NCBI RefSeq assembly: GCF_021728295.1
Contig: NZ_JAKJXE010000012.1
Span: 95,689 to 159,688 of the forward strand
Source: Pseudomonas petrae
GTDB taxonomy: Bacteria > Pseudomonadota > Gammaproteobacteria > Pseudomonadales > Pseudomonadaceae
Reading direction: 5' to 3'
Length of the DNA: 64,000 bases
Of the stretch, positions 41,384-50,984 are shown piece by piece. Each line of letters starts with the position of its first letter. The stretch's first letter is position 1. Below the pieces are notes generated by a model. The model made no database searches and was not told the DNA's origin. It was given only the letters and a program-made list of their open reading frames with translations. Position numbers and translations under genes: made by a program.

Positions 41384-42544
41384 TCAGTTGAACAGACCGT
41401 AGAAGAACAAGCGGATGCTATCCCACAGGCGGCGGAAGATACCACCCTCCTCGACGGCGTCCAGGGCGATCAGGTTCGCGCTGTGCACGACTTTGTCGTC
41501 CAGTTTGACTTCAACCTTGCCGATGACGTCGCCTTTGGCGATCGGTGCAACCAGTTGCGGGTTCATGGTCATGCTGGCAGCCAGCTTCTTCAGCTCGCCT
41601 TTTGGCATGGTCATGGTCAAGTCTTCAGCCAGACCGGCTTTGACTTGACGCTCTGTGCCTTTCCAGACCGGCGCCTGAGCCAGCTCGGTGCCCTTCTGAT
41701 AGAAGGTCTGGGTTTCGAAGAAGCGGAAACCGTAGGTCAGCAGCTTCTGGGTCTCTGCAGCACGAGCTTGCTCGCTGTTGGTGCCGAACACCACAGCAAT
41801 CAGACGCATGCCATCACGAACGGCCGAGGACACCATGCAGTAGCCGGCTTCTTCGGTGTGACCGGTTTTCAGACCGTCGACGGTCTTGTCACGCCACAGC
41901 AGCAGGTTGCGGTTAGGCTGTTTGATGCCGTTCCAGAAGAACTCTTTCTGCGAGTAGATCGCGTAGTGCGCCGGGTCTTCGTGGATGATCGCGCGCGCCA
42001 GCAGGGCCATGTCATGGGCGGTGGCGTAGTGATCAGGATTCGGCAGGCCGGTCGGGTTCATGAAGTGGCTGTTGACCATGCCCAGGTCGGCAGCGGTCTT
42101 GTTCATCAGGTCGGCGAAGGCGTCTTCGCTGCCGGCGATGTGCTCGGAAAGCGCAACGCTGGCGTCGTTACCCGACTGAATGATGATGCCGTGCAGCAGG
42201 TCGCTGACGGTGACCTCGCTGCCCACCTTGATGAACATCCGCGAACCGCCGGTGCGCCAGGCGTTTTCGCTGACGGTCACAGGGTCGTTTTCGCCGATCT
42301 GGCCACGACGGATTTCCAGCGTGGCGATGTAAGCGGTCATCAGCTTGGTCAGACTTGCCGGTGGCAGGCGCTGGTCGCCATTGTTTTCGACCAGAACGTT
42401 GCCGCTGTTGGCGTCCATCAGCACATAAGCCTTGGCAGCCAGTTGCGGTGGCGATGGCGTCATCTGTTCTGCCGCAAACACGGCAGGCGCGGTGAATAGC
42501 GGGATAAGCAGGCAAAGGCGTTTTGCAAAGCTGGTGATGTTCAT
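41384..42544 (-). CDS. dacC: D-alanyl-D-alanine carboxypeptidase (PBP5/6 type)
   Basis: This 386-residue periplasmic DD-carboxypeptidase has a signal peptide (cleavage after VFA, residue about 24). The active-site triad motifs are intact: S64-L-T-K67, S124-G-N126 and K226-T-G228. A PBP5_C domain (about 270-360) and a C-terminal amphipathic helix (WDSIRLFFYGLFN) anchor it to the inner membrane. I chose the start at 42544 for the signal peptide; GAGAGACGG lies upstream. Confidence 0.93.
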   Translation of the reverse strand: MNITSFAKRLCLLIPLFTAPAVFAAEQMTPSPPQLAAKAYVLMDANSGNVLVENNGDQRLPPASLTKLMTAYIATLEIRRGQIGENDPVTVSENAWRTGGSRMFIKVGSEVTVSDLLHGIIIQSGNDASVALSEHIAGSEDAFADLMNKTAADLGMVNSHFMNPTGLPNPDHYATAHDMALLARAIIHEDPAHYAIYSQKEFFWNGIKQPNRNLLLWRDKTVDGLKTGHTEEAGYCMVSSAVRDGMRLIAVVFGTNSEQARAAETQKLLTYGFRFFETQTFYQKGTELAQAPVWKGTERQVKAGLAEDLTMTMPKGELKKLAASMTMNPQLVAPIAKGDVIGKVEVKLDDKVVHSANLIALDAVEEGGIFRRLWDSIRLFFYGLFN

Positions 42545-42739
42545 CCGTCTCTCGAAAATGCTAATGGGCAAACATGCCCTTGCGGGCAAAGCGGGTGCCG
42601 GGCTACCCCGGCAAACGGGCTCACATTCTACAGAACGTGCCGTGAAAAGCTGCTGACAACGACAAGCCTGGTCGGCACGTCGTCGGTCAGGCAACGAAAC
42701 TCGCCTCCGTTGCCGGGGCGGGAATCGCTGATAAACGCG

Positions 42740-43780
42740 TTACTGGTCCGATGTGACGACGCTTGGCGAGCCGAGATTGGCGGACCTTACGCTGTTTTGC
42801 AGTTGCTGGGCTTCACCCGGCGTGTCGACCGGTCCCATCCGCACGCGATAGAGCGTCTGTTGATTGCGCGCGATCGAACTCACGAACACCGGCGCGCGGA
42901 CCATCCCGCTCAATTTCGACCTCAGGAGTTCCGCAGCGTCCGGGTTGGCGAAGGCTCCCACTTGGAGAAACAGCCCAGACGCTTGTCCGGAAGCGTTTTT
43001 TTTTGCGTCGATCGGTACCGGCGTAACCGGAGCGGCGTGTTGCTGCGGCGGCGGCGTCCATTGCTCGATCGTGCCGGCTGACGCGGTGATCACCGGCGCT
43101 GCTGGCTGCTGAGGCGGTGGATTGCTGCTCGCCACTTGCGGCTGATCCAGCATCAGCGGCGCCGGTTTGCCGCGCTGCGCCCAATACTGAGAAGGGTCGA
43201 TGCCTTCAACTTTTACCCGCGCCGTACCGGTTTCGGCATAACCCAGCTTTTTGGCTGCGGCGTAGGACAGGTCGATGATCCGGTCCGAATAGAACGGGCC
43301 ACGATCGTTGACCCGCAGGATCACCGTGCGGTTATTGTCCAGGTTGGTCACGCGAACATAGCTGGGCAGCGGCAGGGTCTTGTGCGCCGCGCTCATGCCA
43401 TACAGGTCATAGACTTCGCCGTTGGCGGTGTTCTGGCCGTGGAATTTGGTGCCGTACCAGGACGCCGTTCCCGTCTGGGAATAGGTCTTGGAATCGCTGA
43501 GCGGGAAATAGGTCTTGCCCAGCACGGTGTACGGGTTGGCTTTGTACGGGCCGGTGTGCAGGGTCGGAATGGCGTCGGGGATGCGCGAAACATCAACGTC
43601 CCACCAGGGCGCGCCGTCTTTGTGCGCCCTGTTGATGTCCAGCCCGGGCTGCGAGCGGATTACATTGCCCTGCCGTTGCGTCGTTGTCGTCGGGCGGCTG
43701 GTTGAGCAACTGACGATCAGCAAAGTCAGCGCCGTGAAGGCCATCAGTTTCAATGGTTGTTGCATCGGCAGTGACCGCAT
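42740..43780 (-). CDS. rlpA: Septal ring lytic transglycosylase RlpA
   Basis: This 346-residue lipoprotein (lipobox IVSC, cysteine near residue 25) has a double-psi beta-barrel domain (about 103-195: GTASWYGTKFHGQNTANGE and ILRVNDRGPFYSDRIIDLS). A proline/glutamine linker and a C-terminal SPOR domain (about 270-340) follow. RlpA cleaves denuded glycan at the septum in P. aeruginosa. The start overlaps the mltB stop as TAATG. A nine-A run encodes DAKKN between the two domains. Confidence 0.94.
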   Translation of the reverse strand: MRSLPMQQPLKLMAFTALTLLIVSCSTSRPTTTTQRQGNVIRSQPGLDINRAHKDGAPWWDVDVSRIPDAIPTLHTGPYKANPYTVLGKTYFPLSDSKTYSQTGTASWYGTKFHGQNTANGEVYDLYGMSAAHKTLPLPSYVRVTNLDNNRTVILRVNDRGPFYSDRIIDLSYAAAKKLGYAETGTARVKVEGIDPSQYWAQRGKPAPLMLDQPQVASSNPPPQQPAAPVITASAGTIEQWTPPPQQHAAPVTPVPIDAKKNASGQASGLFLQVGAFANPDAAELLRSKLSGMVRAPVFVSSIARNQQTLYRVRMGPVDTPGEAQQLQNSVRSANLGSPSVVTSDQ

Positions 43781-44790
43781 TACTTGACGTCCCGGGCTTG
43801 AACAAGCATTTCAGACAGCTGATGCACGGCCATGGCGTACATCACGCTGCGGTTGTACCGCGTGATTGCGTAAAAATTCTTCAGACCCATCCAGTATTCA
43901 GGGCCTTTGTCTCCATCGAGGCGAAACGCCGTGACCGGCATGTCGTCGCGCAGCGCATCATGACTCGCCCAGCCCAACGCTCGCAACTCCCCAACGGTCT
44001 TCACCGGATCGATACCGGGGCTCAAGCCCTCGTCAACACGGTCACCGCGCACGTCCGCGCGACTGACGACCGGCTGGCCGGCGACCCAGCCGTGACGCTG
44101 GAAGTAGCTGGCGACGCTGCCGATCGCGTCGTCGGGGTCGTTCCAGATATTAATGTGGCCGTCGGCGTCAAAATCGACCGCGTAGGCGCGGAAGCTGCTC
44201 GGCATGAACTGGGGCAACCCCATGGCGCCGGCGTAGGAGCCTTTGAGCGTCAGTGGATCGACCTGCTGTTCGCGGGACAGGAGCAGGAACTCGCGCAGCT
44301 CCTTGCGGAAGAAATCGGCGCGCTGGGGATAGTCAAACGCCAGCGTCGACAATGCGTCCATCACCCGGTAATTCCCGGTGTTGCGGCCGAAAAACGTCTC
44401 GACGCCAATGATCGAAACGATCACCTGAGCGGGCACGCCGTACTCTTGTTCGGCGCGCGCCAGGGCGGCCTCGTGCTGACGCCAGAAGTCGACGCCCCGG
44501 GCAACGCGTGCGTCGGTGAGGAACATCGGGCGATAGTCTTTCCACGGCTTGACGCGTTCGGCGGGCCTCGAAATGGCATCGAGAATCGCCTGCTTGCGCT
44601 GCACATCGCGGAACACATCGATCAGTTGCTCGCCCGCAAACCCATAATCGCGGGTCATTTCGCTGACGAACTGGGCGACTTGAGGAGAGCCGTCATAGTC
44701 ACCGGCAAGTGATTCCTGCACTGAGCCGAAGATGCCCATCAGACCGACCAGCGGCGCATATCGAGCAGCCCAGCCACGCACTACTTGCAT
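43780..44790 (-). CDS. mltB: Lytic murein transglycosylase B
   Basis: This 336-residue MltB-type transglycosylase has the catalytic Glu in GVETFFGRNTGNYRV and the motif GSYAGAMGLPQFMPSSFRAYA. An EF-hand-like DFDADGHINIWND follows, as in E. coli Slt35. The N-terminus is a signal peptide ending near ESLAG; no lipobox is seen, so it may be soluble, like P. aeruginosa SltB1 at this locus. The ATG at 44790 has AAGGTGAAG upstream and lies 17 bp past the rodA stop. Confidence 0.9.
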   Translation of the reverse strand: MQVVRGWAARYAPLVGLMGIFGSVQESLAGDYDGSPQVAQFVSEMTRDYGFAGEQLIDVFRDVQRKQAILDAISRPAERVKPWKDYRPMFLTDARVARGVDFWRQHEAALARAEQEYGVPAQVIVSIIGVETFFGRNTGNYRVMDALSTLAFDYPQRADFFRKELREFLLLSREQQVDPLTLKGSYAGAMGLPQFMPSSFRAYAVDFDADGHINIWNDPDDAIGSVASYFQRHGWVAGQPVVSRADVRGDRVDEGLSPGIDPVKTVGELRALGWASHDALRDDMPVTAFRLDGDKGPEYWMGLKNFYAITRYNRSVMYAMAVHQLSEMLVQARDVK

Positions 44791-44807
44791 TGAGTTCTTC
44801 ACCTTAA

Positions 44808-45953
44808 TCAAACCTGAGCGATCCATTTGCGATGCGTATGGACCGACATCAAAACACCAAACGCTGACAGCAGCGTCACCAGCGAAGTTCCGCCGTAGCT
44901 AATGAAGGGCAACGGCACGCCCACGACCGGCAACAGACCGCTGACCATACCGATATTGACGAAAACGTAAACAAAAAAGGTCATGGTCAGGCTGCCCGCG
45001 AGGAGCTTGCCGTAGAGCGTCTGCGCCTGGGCGGTGATCACCAGCCCGCGGCCGATCAGCAACAGGTAGATCAGCAGCAGCGCGCAAATCCCCACCAGCC
45101 CGAATTCCTCGCCGAGCACCGCAATGATGAAGTCAGTGTGGCTCTCGGGCAGGAAGTCCAGGTGCGACTGCGTGCCCATGAGCCAGCCTTTGCCGAACAC
45201 GCCGCCCGAACCGATCGCCGCCTTGGACTGAATGATGTTCCAACCGGTGCCGAGCGGATCGCTCTCCGGGTCGAGGAAGGTCAAAATCCGCTGCTTCTGG
45301 TAGTCGTGCATGAAGAAGAACCACATGGCGACCGCGACCGGAACTGCCGCCGCGATCACGCTGATGATCCAGCGCCAGCGCAGGCCGGCCATGAACAGCA
45401 CGAAGGTGCCGGACGCCAGAATCAGCAGCGAGGTGCCAAGGTCAGGCTGACGCACGATCAGAATGAACGGCAGACCAATCAACCCGAGGCTCACCGCCAC
45501 GTGCTTGAGGTGCGGCGGCAGCGTGCGCTTGGACAGGTACCAGGCGATGGTCGCCGGCATGATGATCTTCATGAATTCCGAGGGCTGAAAGCGGATGACC
45601 CCGGGAATGTTGATCCAGCGCGTGGCGCCCATGGCGTTGTGGCCCATGACGTCCACCGCCACCAGCAGCAACACGCCGATCACGTAGGCGGCGGGCACCC
45701 AGCGGGCCATGAATCTGGGTTCGAGCTGCGCGATGACGAACATCGACACCAGGCCGATGCCGAACGAGGTCGCCTGCTTGATCAGCAGGTCCCAACTCTT
45801 GCCGCTGGCCGAATACAGCACGAACAGACTGCCCGCCGCCAGCGTCAGCAACAGGATCAGCAGCGGGCCGTCGACGTGGATTTTCTGCAGGAACGTGGCG
45901 CGACGGCGCATCACATCTTCGCTGGACAGGATGCGGTCGAAATTACTCTTCAC
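44808..45953 (-). CDS. rodA: Rod-shape SEDS peptidoglycan polymerase RodA
   Basis: This 381-residue SEDS glycosyltransferase has about ten transmembrane helices. Motifs include LVVRQPDLGTSLLILASG-like sequence (VRQPDLGTSLLIL), the catalytic-region loop WGIIQSKAAIGSGG-like sequence (NIIQSKAAIGSGGVFGKGW), FLPESHTDFIIAVLGEEFG and the C-terminal VPLPFISYGGTSL. It partners PBP2 in elongation. The GTG at 45953 overlaps mrdA by 11 bp; an ATG at 45911 (MRRRATFLQ) is an alternative giving 367 residues. Confidence 0.94.
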   Translation of the reverse strand: MKSNFDRILSSEDVMRRRATFLQKIHVDGPLLILLLTLAAGSLFVLYSASGKSWDLLIKQATSFGIGLVSMFVIAQLEPRFMARWVPAAYVIGVLLLVAVDVMGHNAMGATRWINIPGVIRFQPSEFMKIIMPATIAWYLSKRTLPPHLKHVAVSLGLIGLPFILIVRQPDLGTSLLILASGTFVLFMAGLRWRWIISVIAAAVPVAVAMWFFFMHDYQKQRILTFLDPESDPLGTGWNIIQSKAAIGSGGVFGKGWLMGTQSHLDFLPESHTDFIIAVLGEEFGLVGICALLLIYLLLIGRGLVITAQAQTLYGKLLAGSLTMTFFVYVFVNIGMVSGLLPVVGVPLPFISYGGTSLVTLLSAFGVLMSVHTHRKWIAQV

Positions 45954-47841
45954 GGGCCGCGGTCTCCGGAGGCTGTGCGTTGCTGGCGTATTCGGGTTTC
46001 AGATGGCCCTGTGGATCGAGCAGCCAGGCGTCCATAACCTGCCGCACCACCGGCGCGGCAACGCCCGATCCCGACTCGCCGTTTTCGATCATCACCGCAA
46101 CGACGATCTTCGGGCTGTCGGCCGGTGCGAAGCCAACGAACAAGGCGTGGTCGCGGTGGCGTTCCTGGACTTTCGAGCGGTCGTATTTCTCGCCCTGCCG
46201 AATGGCCACGACCTGGGCTGTACCACTCTTGCCGGCGATGCGGTACTGCGCACCAATCGCGGCTTTGCGCGCGGTGCCGCGAGCACCGTGCATCACTTGC
46301 TGCATGCCGTGGTTGACCTTGGTCCAGTCCGACGGATCACGCAGAACGATGTCCGGCATCGGGTTTTCGTCCACCGGCTTCTGCCCTTCGACGGTCCTGG
46401 CCAGGTGCGGACGGTTCCATTTGCCTTTGTTCGCCACCAGCGCGGTGGCCTGGGCCAACTGCAGCGGGGTGGCCTGCATGTAACCCTGGCCGATCCCCAG
46501 AATGAGTGTTTCGCCCGGGAACCACGCCTGCCGCCGGGTGACGCGCTTCCAGTCACGGGACGGCATCAGGCCGGGGGATTCTTCGAACATGTCCAGCGAG
46601 ACCTTTTGGCCAATGCCGAACTTGTTCAGGTACGCCGACAGCCGATCAATCCCGACCTTGTGGGCCAGATCGTAAAAATAGGTGTCGTTGGAGCGCATGA
46701 TGGCGGTGTCCAGATCCACCCAGCCATCGCCGGTGCGGTTCCAGTTACGGTATTTGTGGTCGTAGTTCGGCAGCATGTAATAGCCGGGGTCGAAAACCCG
46801 CGTGCTCGCCGTGATCACGCCAGTGTCGAGGCCGGCAATCGCCACGGCCGGCTTGATGGTCGAACCCGGTGGGTAGAGGCCCCGCAGGATGCGGTTGAAC
46901 AGCGGGCGGTCGACCGAATCACGCAGCTCGGAGTACGCCTTGAAGCTGATGCCGGTGACGAACAGGTTCGGATCGAAGCTCGGCTGGCTGACCATCGCCA
47001 GCACCTCGCCAGTGCTTGGGTCCAGCGCCACCACGGCGCCGCGACGCCCTGCCAGCGCAGCTTCGGCGGCCTCCTGCAGCTGGATGTCGAGGCTCAGGAC
47101 GATGTCCTTGCCGGGCACCGGATCCGTCCGCTTGAGCACGCGCAAGACGCGGCCGCGGGCGTTGGTTTCGACTTCTTCGTAACCGACCTGACCGTGCAGC
47201 TCGGGCTCGTAGAAACGCTCGATCCCGGTTTTGCCCATGTGATGGGTGCCGCTGTAATTCACGGGATCGAGACTTTTCAGCTCTTTCTCGTTGATCCGCC
47301 CCATGTAACCCACCGAGTGCGCGAAGTGCTCGCCTTGTGGGTAGTGGCGAACCAGCTGCGCCACCACTTCAACGCCCGGAAGGCGGAACTGGTTAACGGC
47401 GATACGGGCGATCTGTTCTTCGGTCAGCTCGAACAGAATGGGCACCGGCTCAAACGGCCGCCGCCCCTGCTTCATGCGTTTTTCGAAGATGATCCGATCG
47501 TCAGGCGTCAGCTCAAGGACCTGGACGATGGTGTCCAGCACCTGCGTCCATTCACCGGAACGTTCGCGGGTCATGCTCAGGCTGAAGCTGGGCCGGTTGT
47601 CGGCGATCACCACGCCGTTACGGTCGTAGATCAGCCCGCGACTCGGCGGGATCGGCTGCACGTGAACGCGATTGTTCTCGGACAGCGTCGAGTGGTAGTC
47701 GTACTGGATGACCTGCAGGAAATAAAGCCGCGCGATCAGCACGCAGATCAGCACGACGACCGCGACTGCACCGACCACGACTCGGCTGCGCACCAGGCGT
47801 GCGTCCTTTTCGTGGTCTTTCAGGCGAATCGGCTGAGACAT
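45943..47841 (-). CDS. mrdA: Penicillin-binding protein 2 (class B transpeptidase)
   Basis: This 632-residue PBP2 has an N-terminal membrane anchor (about 20-43), a pedestal domain starting PPSRGLIYDRNG, and a transpeptidase domain. Its active-site motifs are S327-T-I-K330, SND (in MRSNDTYFYDL) and KSGT (AGKSGTAQVV). It is the elongasome transpeptidase and works with RodA encoded next to it. It is preceded by rlmH, the standard Pseudomonas order. Confidence 0.95.
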   Translation of the reverse strand: MSQPIRLKDHEKDARLVRSRVVVGAVAVVVLICVLIARLYFLQVIQYDYHSTLSENNRVHVQPIPPSRGLIYDRNGVVIADNRPSFSLSMTRERSGEWTQVLDTIVQVLELTPDDRIIFEKRMKQGRRPFEPVPILFELTEEQIARIAVNQFRLPGVEVVAQLVRHYPQGEHFAHSVGYMGRINEKELKSLDPVNYSGTHHMGKTGIERFYEPELHGQVGYEEVETNARGRVLRVLKRTDPVPGKDIVLSLDIQLQEAAEAALAGRRGAVVALDPSTGEVLAMVSQPSFDPNLFVTGISFKAYSELRDSVDRPLFNRILRGLYPPGSTIKPAVAIAGLDTGVITASTRVFDPGYYMLPNYDHKYRNWNRTGDGWVDLDTAIMRSNDTYFYDLAHKVGIDRLSAYLNKFGIGQKVSLDMFEESPGLMPSRDWKRVTRRQAWFPGETLILGIGQGYMQATPLQLAQATALVANKGKWNRPHLARTVEGQKPVDENPMPDIVLRDPSDWTKVNHGMQQVMHGARGTARKAAIGAQYRIAGKSGTAQVVAIRQGEKYDRSKVQERHRDHALFVGFAPADSPKIVVAVMIENGESGSGVAAPVVRQVMDAWLLDPQGHLKPEYASNAQPPETAAREE

Positions 47842-47872
47842 TTAGGGCAGGTTCACAGTGAAGGCAGCAGCG

Positions 47873-48340
47873 CTACTTGTGATAAGGGTGACCGGACAGC
47901 ACGGTCCAGGCACGATAAATCTGCTCACCGATGAGAATGCGCACCAGCGGGTGCGGCAACGTCAGCGGCGACAACGACCAACGCTGCTCGGCCCGGGCAC
48001 AGACTTCCGGCGCCAGCCCTTCCGGGCCGCCGACCATCAGGTTGACCGTGCGCGAATCCAGACGCCAGCGATCGAGCTCGCCCGCCAGTTGCTCGGTGCT
48101 CCATGGCTTGCCATGCACTTCAAGCGTGACGATCCGCTCGCCCGGCTGCACTTTCGCCAGCATGGCCTCGCCTTCCTGACGGATGAGGCGTGCCACGTCG
48201 GCGTTCTTGCCACGGGTGTTGAGCGGAATTTCCACCAGTTCCAGCGCCAGTTCGGATGGCAGACGCTTGGCATATTCATGCCAACCCTCTTCCACCCACT
48301 TGGGCATGCGGGAACCGACAGCGATCAGACGCAGACGCAC
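47873..48340 (-). CDS. rlmH: 23S rRNA (pseudouridine1915-N3)-methyltransferase
   Basis: This 155-residue SPOUT methyltransferase starts MRLRLIAVGSRMPKWVEEG. It contains the knot residues LMVGGPEGLAPEVCARAEQRWSLSPLTLPHPLVR and ends YHK, as in E. coli RlmH (155 residues). It lies 9 bp after the rsfS stop. Confidence 0.96.
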   Translation of the reverse strand: MRLRLIAVGSRMPKWVEEGWHEYAKRLPSELALELVEIPLNTRGKNADVARLIRQEGEAMLAKVQPGERIVTLEVHGKPWSTEQLAGELDRWRLDSRTVNLMVGGPEGLAPEVCARAEQRWSLSPLTLPHPLVRILIGEQIYRAWTVLSGHPYHK

Positions 48341-48349
48341 GACGAAGCC

Positions 48350-48769
48350 TTAGGCCTGGTCTTTGTTCAGCTTGTCGAAATGCTCGTGAGCGTTTTCCGG
48401 GCTGTGGTGTGCAGCGCTGGCCGAACGGCTCTGCTCGGCACCGGCCCACAGACGCTCGAGGTCGTAAAACTGGCGAGCGGAGGCGGTCATCATGTGGACG
48501 ATGGCGATGTCCAGGTCCAGCAGCACCCAGTCACTGTTGCCCTTGCCTTCTTCGCCCAACGGCTTGAGGCCCTGCTTTTTGACTTCTTCGCGGACCTTGT
48601 CGAGCATCGCGTTGATCTGGCGACTGGAGGTACCGGTTGCGATGACCATGTAGTCGGTGATGCTCTGCTTGTCACGGACGTCCAGGACCTGGATGTCCAC
48701 GGCCTTGACGTCTTCCAGTGCAGCCTTGATCACGTCGATGATTGGATTTACAGCTCGTTTGTCAGTCAT
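48350..48769 (-). CDS. rsfS: Ribosome silencing factor
   Basis: This 139-residue RsfS/Iojap protein binds uL14 and blocks subunit joining in starvation. Family motifs are DIQVLDVRDKQSITDYMVIATG, SSRQINAMLDKV and GNSDWVLLDLDIAIVHMMT. The C-terminal 30 residues (EQSRSASAAHHSPENAHEHF) extend past the core. I chose the ATG at 48769 with AAAGAG upstream. Confidence 0.94.
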   Translation of the reverse strand: MTDKRAVNPIIDVIKAALEDVKAVDIQVLDVRDKQSITDYMVIATGTSSRQINAMLDKVREEVKKQGLKPLGEEGKGNSDWVLLDLDIAIVHMMTASARQFYDLERLWAGAEQSRSASAAHHSPENAHEHFDKLNKDQA

Positions 48770-48835
48770 AAAAAACTCTTTCAACTCGTATGTTTGGGCG
48801 TTTCTTCGCGCACTTGGCTGCGTTGAAACGCTCCT

Positions 48836-49519
48836 TCAGTTCGACGCACGGTACAGCCCGTGCGTATCGATATAGGCCAGTACCGCGTCTGGCACCAGAA
48901 AACGTACCGACTTACCGCTGGCCAGCAGTTGACGGATCTGGGTGGCAGACACCGAAAGCGGCGTCTGCCAGACGAACGTAATCTTTCCGCCGGGCCCTTT
49001 GAGGGCCTTCGGATCACTGACGGCACGTCCCGCGAGCAGATTTCGCATCGCATCCGGGGACTCGCTGTCGGCGTCCGGGCGTTGCAGCACCACGATATGG
49101 CAGTGCTCCAGCAACTCTTCCCACCGATGCCAGGAAGGCAGCCCGCAAAAGGCGTCCCAACCCAGCAATAAAAATAGCTGATCATCGGCGGCGAGTTCCG
49201 CGCGCATCGATTCCAGCGTGTCGATCGTGTACGACGGCTTGTCGCGCAACAGCTCGCGATCATCCACCGTTAGCGGCGGCACCCCCGCGACCGCGCACTG
49301 GACCATCGCCAGACGGTCCTGGGCCGAGACACTCGGCGTGTCGCGATGAGGCGGTCGGGCGCTGGGCGTCAGACGCAACTCATCGAGTTTCAGCAGCTCG
49401 GCGACTTCCAGTGCGCCACGCAAATGGCCAATGTGCACCGGGTCGAACGTACCGCCGAGTATGCCGATGCGCTTGGGCACACGTGCACTGTTCAGCGGAA
49501 CTGCAATCGGATCGGCCAT
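48836..49519 (-). CDS. nadD: Nicotinate-nucleotide adenylyltransferase
   Basis: This 227-residue nucleotidyltransferase makes deamido-NAD. It has the HxGH motif in GILGGTFDPVHIGHLRGALE and the C-terminal SVSATQIRQLLASGKSVRFLVP. The start is uncertain: the ATG at 49519 gives a 16-residue tail before the first beta strand, and no strong ribosome site is seen. It lies 43 bp after proA in the same transcription unit. Confidence 0.93.
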   Translation of the reverse strand: MADPIAVPLNSARVPKRIGILGGTFDPVHIGHLRGALEVAELLKLDELRLTPSARPPHRDTPSVSAQDRLAMVQCAVAGVPPLTVDDRELLRDKPSYTIDTLESMRAELAADDQLFLLLGWDAFCGLPSWHRWEELLEHCHIVVLQRPDADSESPDAMRNLLAGRAVSDPKALKGPGGKITFVWQTPLSVSATQIRQLLASGKSVRFLVPDAVLAYIDTHGLYRASN

Positions 49520-49562
49520 TGCCTGCGCGCCGCTGCCTGAAAGCTGACCGACGTCGGCCAAG

Positions 49563-50837
49563 TCAGACCGGCCCCTGCCCGCGCAATTGCGTGCCATCGC
49601 CGACGACGATGTATTTCTCGCAGGTCAGGCCTTCGAGCCCCACGGGACCGCGCGCGTGAATCTTGTCGGTCGAAATACCGATTTCCGCACCCAGGCCGTA
49701 TTCGAAACCGTCGGCAAAGCTGGTGGGCGCGTTGACCATCACCGAACTCGAGTCGACTTCAGCCATGAAGCGGCGAGTCTGGGCTTGCGAGTCGGAGATG
49801 ATGGCGTCGCTGTGATGCGAGCCGTAGTGATTGATGTGTTCGATGGCCTGGTCCAGACCGGTGACGATGCGGATCGACAGAATCGGTGCAAGGTACTCGG
49901 TGTGCCAGTCTTCTTCGGTCGCCGGTAATACGTCGATCAGGTCGCGGGTGCGCTCGCAACCGCGCAGCTCGACGCCTTTTTCGCGAAACTGGGCGGCCAT
50001 TGGCGGCAGGAAGTCTGCGGCGATGGCCTGATCGACCAGCAGGGTTTCCATCGCGCCGCAGATGCCATAACGGTAGGTCTTGGCGTTGAAGCTGATGCGT
50101 TGGGCGGCGGCCAGGTCGGCATGGGCGCTGACGTAGACGTGGCAGATGCCGTCCAGGTGTTTGATGACCGGGACTTTGGCGTCGCGGCTGACGCGTTCGA
50201 TCAGGCCTTTGCCTCCGCGCGGAACGATCACGTCCACGTACTCCGGCATGGTGATCAGCGCACCCACGGCGGCGCGGTCGGTGGTTTCGACGACTTGTAC
50301 GACGGCGGCAGGCAAGCCGGCTTCGTCGAGGCCGCGCTGGATGCAGGCGGCGATGGCGCGGTTGGAATGGATGGCTTCGGAGCCGCCGCGCAGGATGGTG
50401 GCGTTACCGGATTTGAGGCAGAGGCTGGCGGCGTCGATGGTTACGTTGGGGCGCGACTCGTAGATGATGCCGACGACGCCCAGTGGCACGCGCATTTTGC
50501 CGACTTGAATGCCGGAGGGCTGGAAGTTCATGTCGCGCAGGGTGCCGATGGGATCTGGCAGGCTGGCGACCTGTCGCAGGCCGGCGATCATGCTGTCGAT
50601 GCGGGCCGGGGTCAGGGCGAGGCGTTCGAGCAAAGCGGGTTCGAGTCCATTGGCGCGGGCAGCAGCGAGGTCTTGTTCGTTGGCGGCGGTCAGCTCGGCA
50701 CGGGAAGCGTCCAGCGCGGCAGCGGTGGCTGCAAGCGCGCGGTTCTTCTGTGCGGTGCTGGCACGGCCGATCACGCGGGAGGCTTCGCGGGCGGCGCGAC
50801 CCAGGCGGGTCATGTAGTCAAGAACGGACTCAGTCAT
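49563..50837 (-). CDS. proA: Gamma-glutamyl phosphate reductase
   Basis: This 424-residue enzyme makes glutamate-5-semialdehyde for proline synthesis. Motifs are VPLGVVGIIYESRPNVTIDA, LRGGSEAIHSN, VPRGGKGLIERV, the catalytic Cys in YGICGAMETLLVD, and EYGLGAEIGISTDKIHARGPVGLEGLT. Length matches the family. It heads the long minus-strand run down to lipA. Confidence 0.95.
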   Translation of the reverse strand: MTESVLDYMTRLGRAAREASRVIGRASTAQKNRALAATAAALDASRAELTAANEQDLAAARANGLEPALLERLALTPARIDSMIAGLRQVASLPDPIGTLRDMNFQPSGIQVGKMRVPLGVVGIIYESRPNVTIDAASLCLKSGNATILRGGSEAIHSNRAIAACIQRGLDEAGLPAAVVQVVETTDRAAVGALITMPEYVDVIVPRGGKGLIERVSRDAKVPVIKHLDGICHVYVSAHADLAAAQRISFNAKTYRYGICGAMETLLVDQAIAADFLPPMAAQFREKGVELRGCERTRDLIDVLPATEEDWHTEYLAPILSIRIVTGLDQAIEHINHYGSHHSDAIISDSQAQTRRFMAEVDSSSVMVNAPTSFADGFEYGLGAEIGISTDKIHARGPVGLEGLTCEKYIVVGDGTQLRGQGPV

Positions 50838-50984
50838 GGTCTCGGGTGGCTTGGCAAATGGGAAAGCGGCGGATTATAGCTGTCGGGCGTGCTGAACGAC
50901 AGCGGCGACGGGCGGATGGTCGGAATAAGGCGGATTTGGTGCGTCAAAGATATCCGCGGCGGTTGTGCTATCCGGGTTCTGCCT

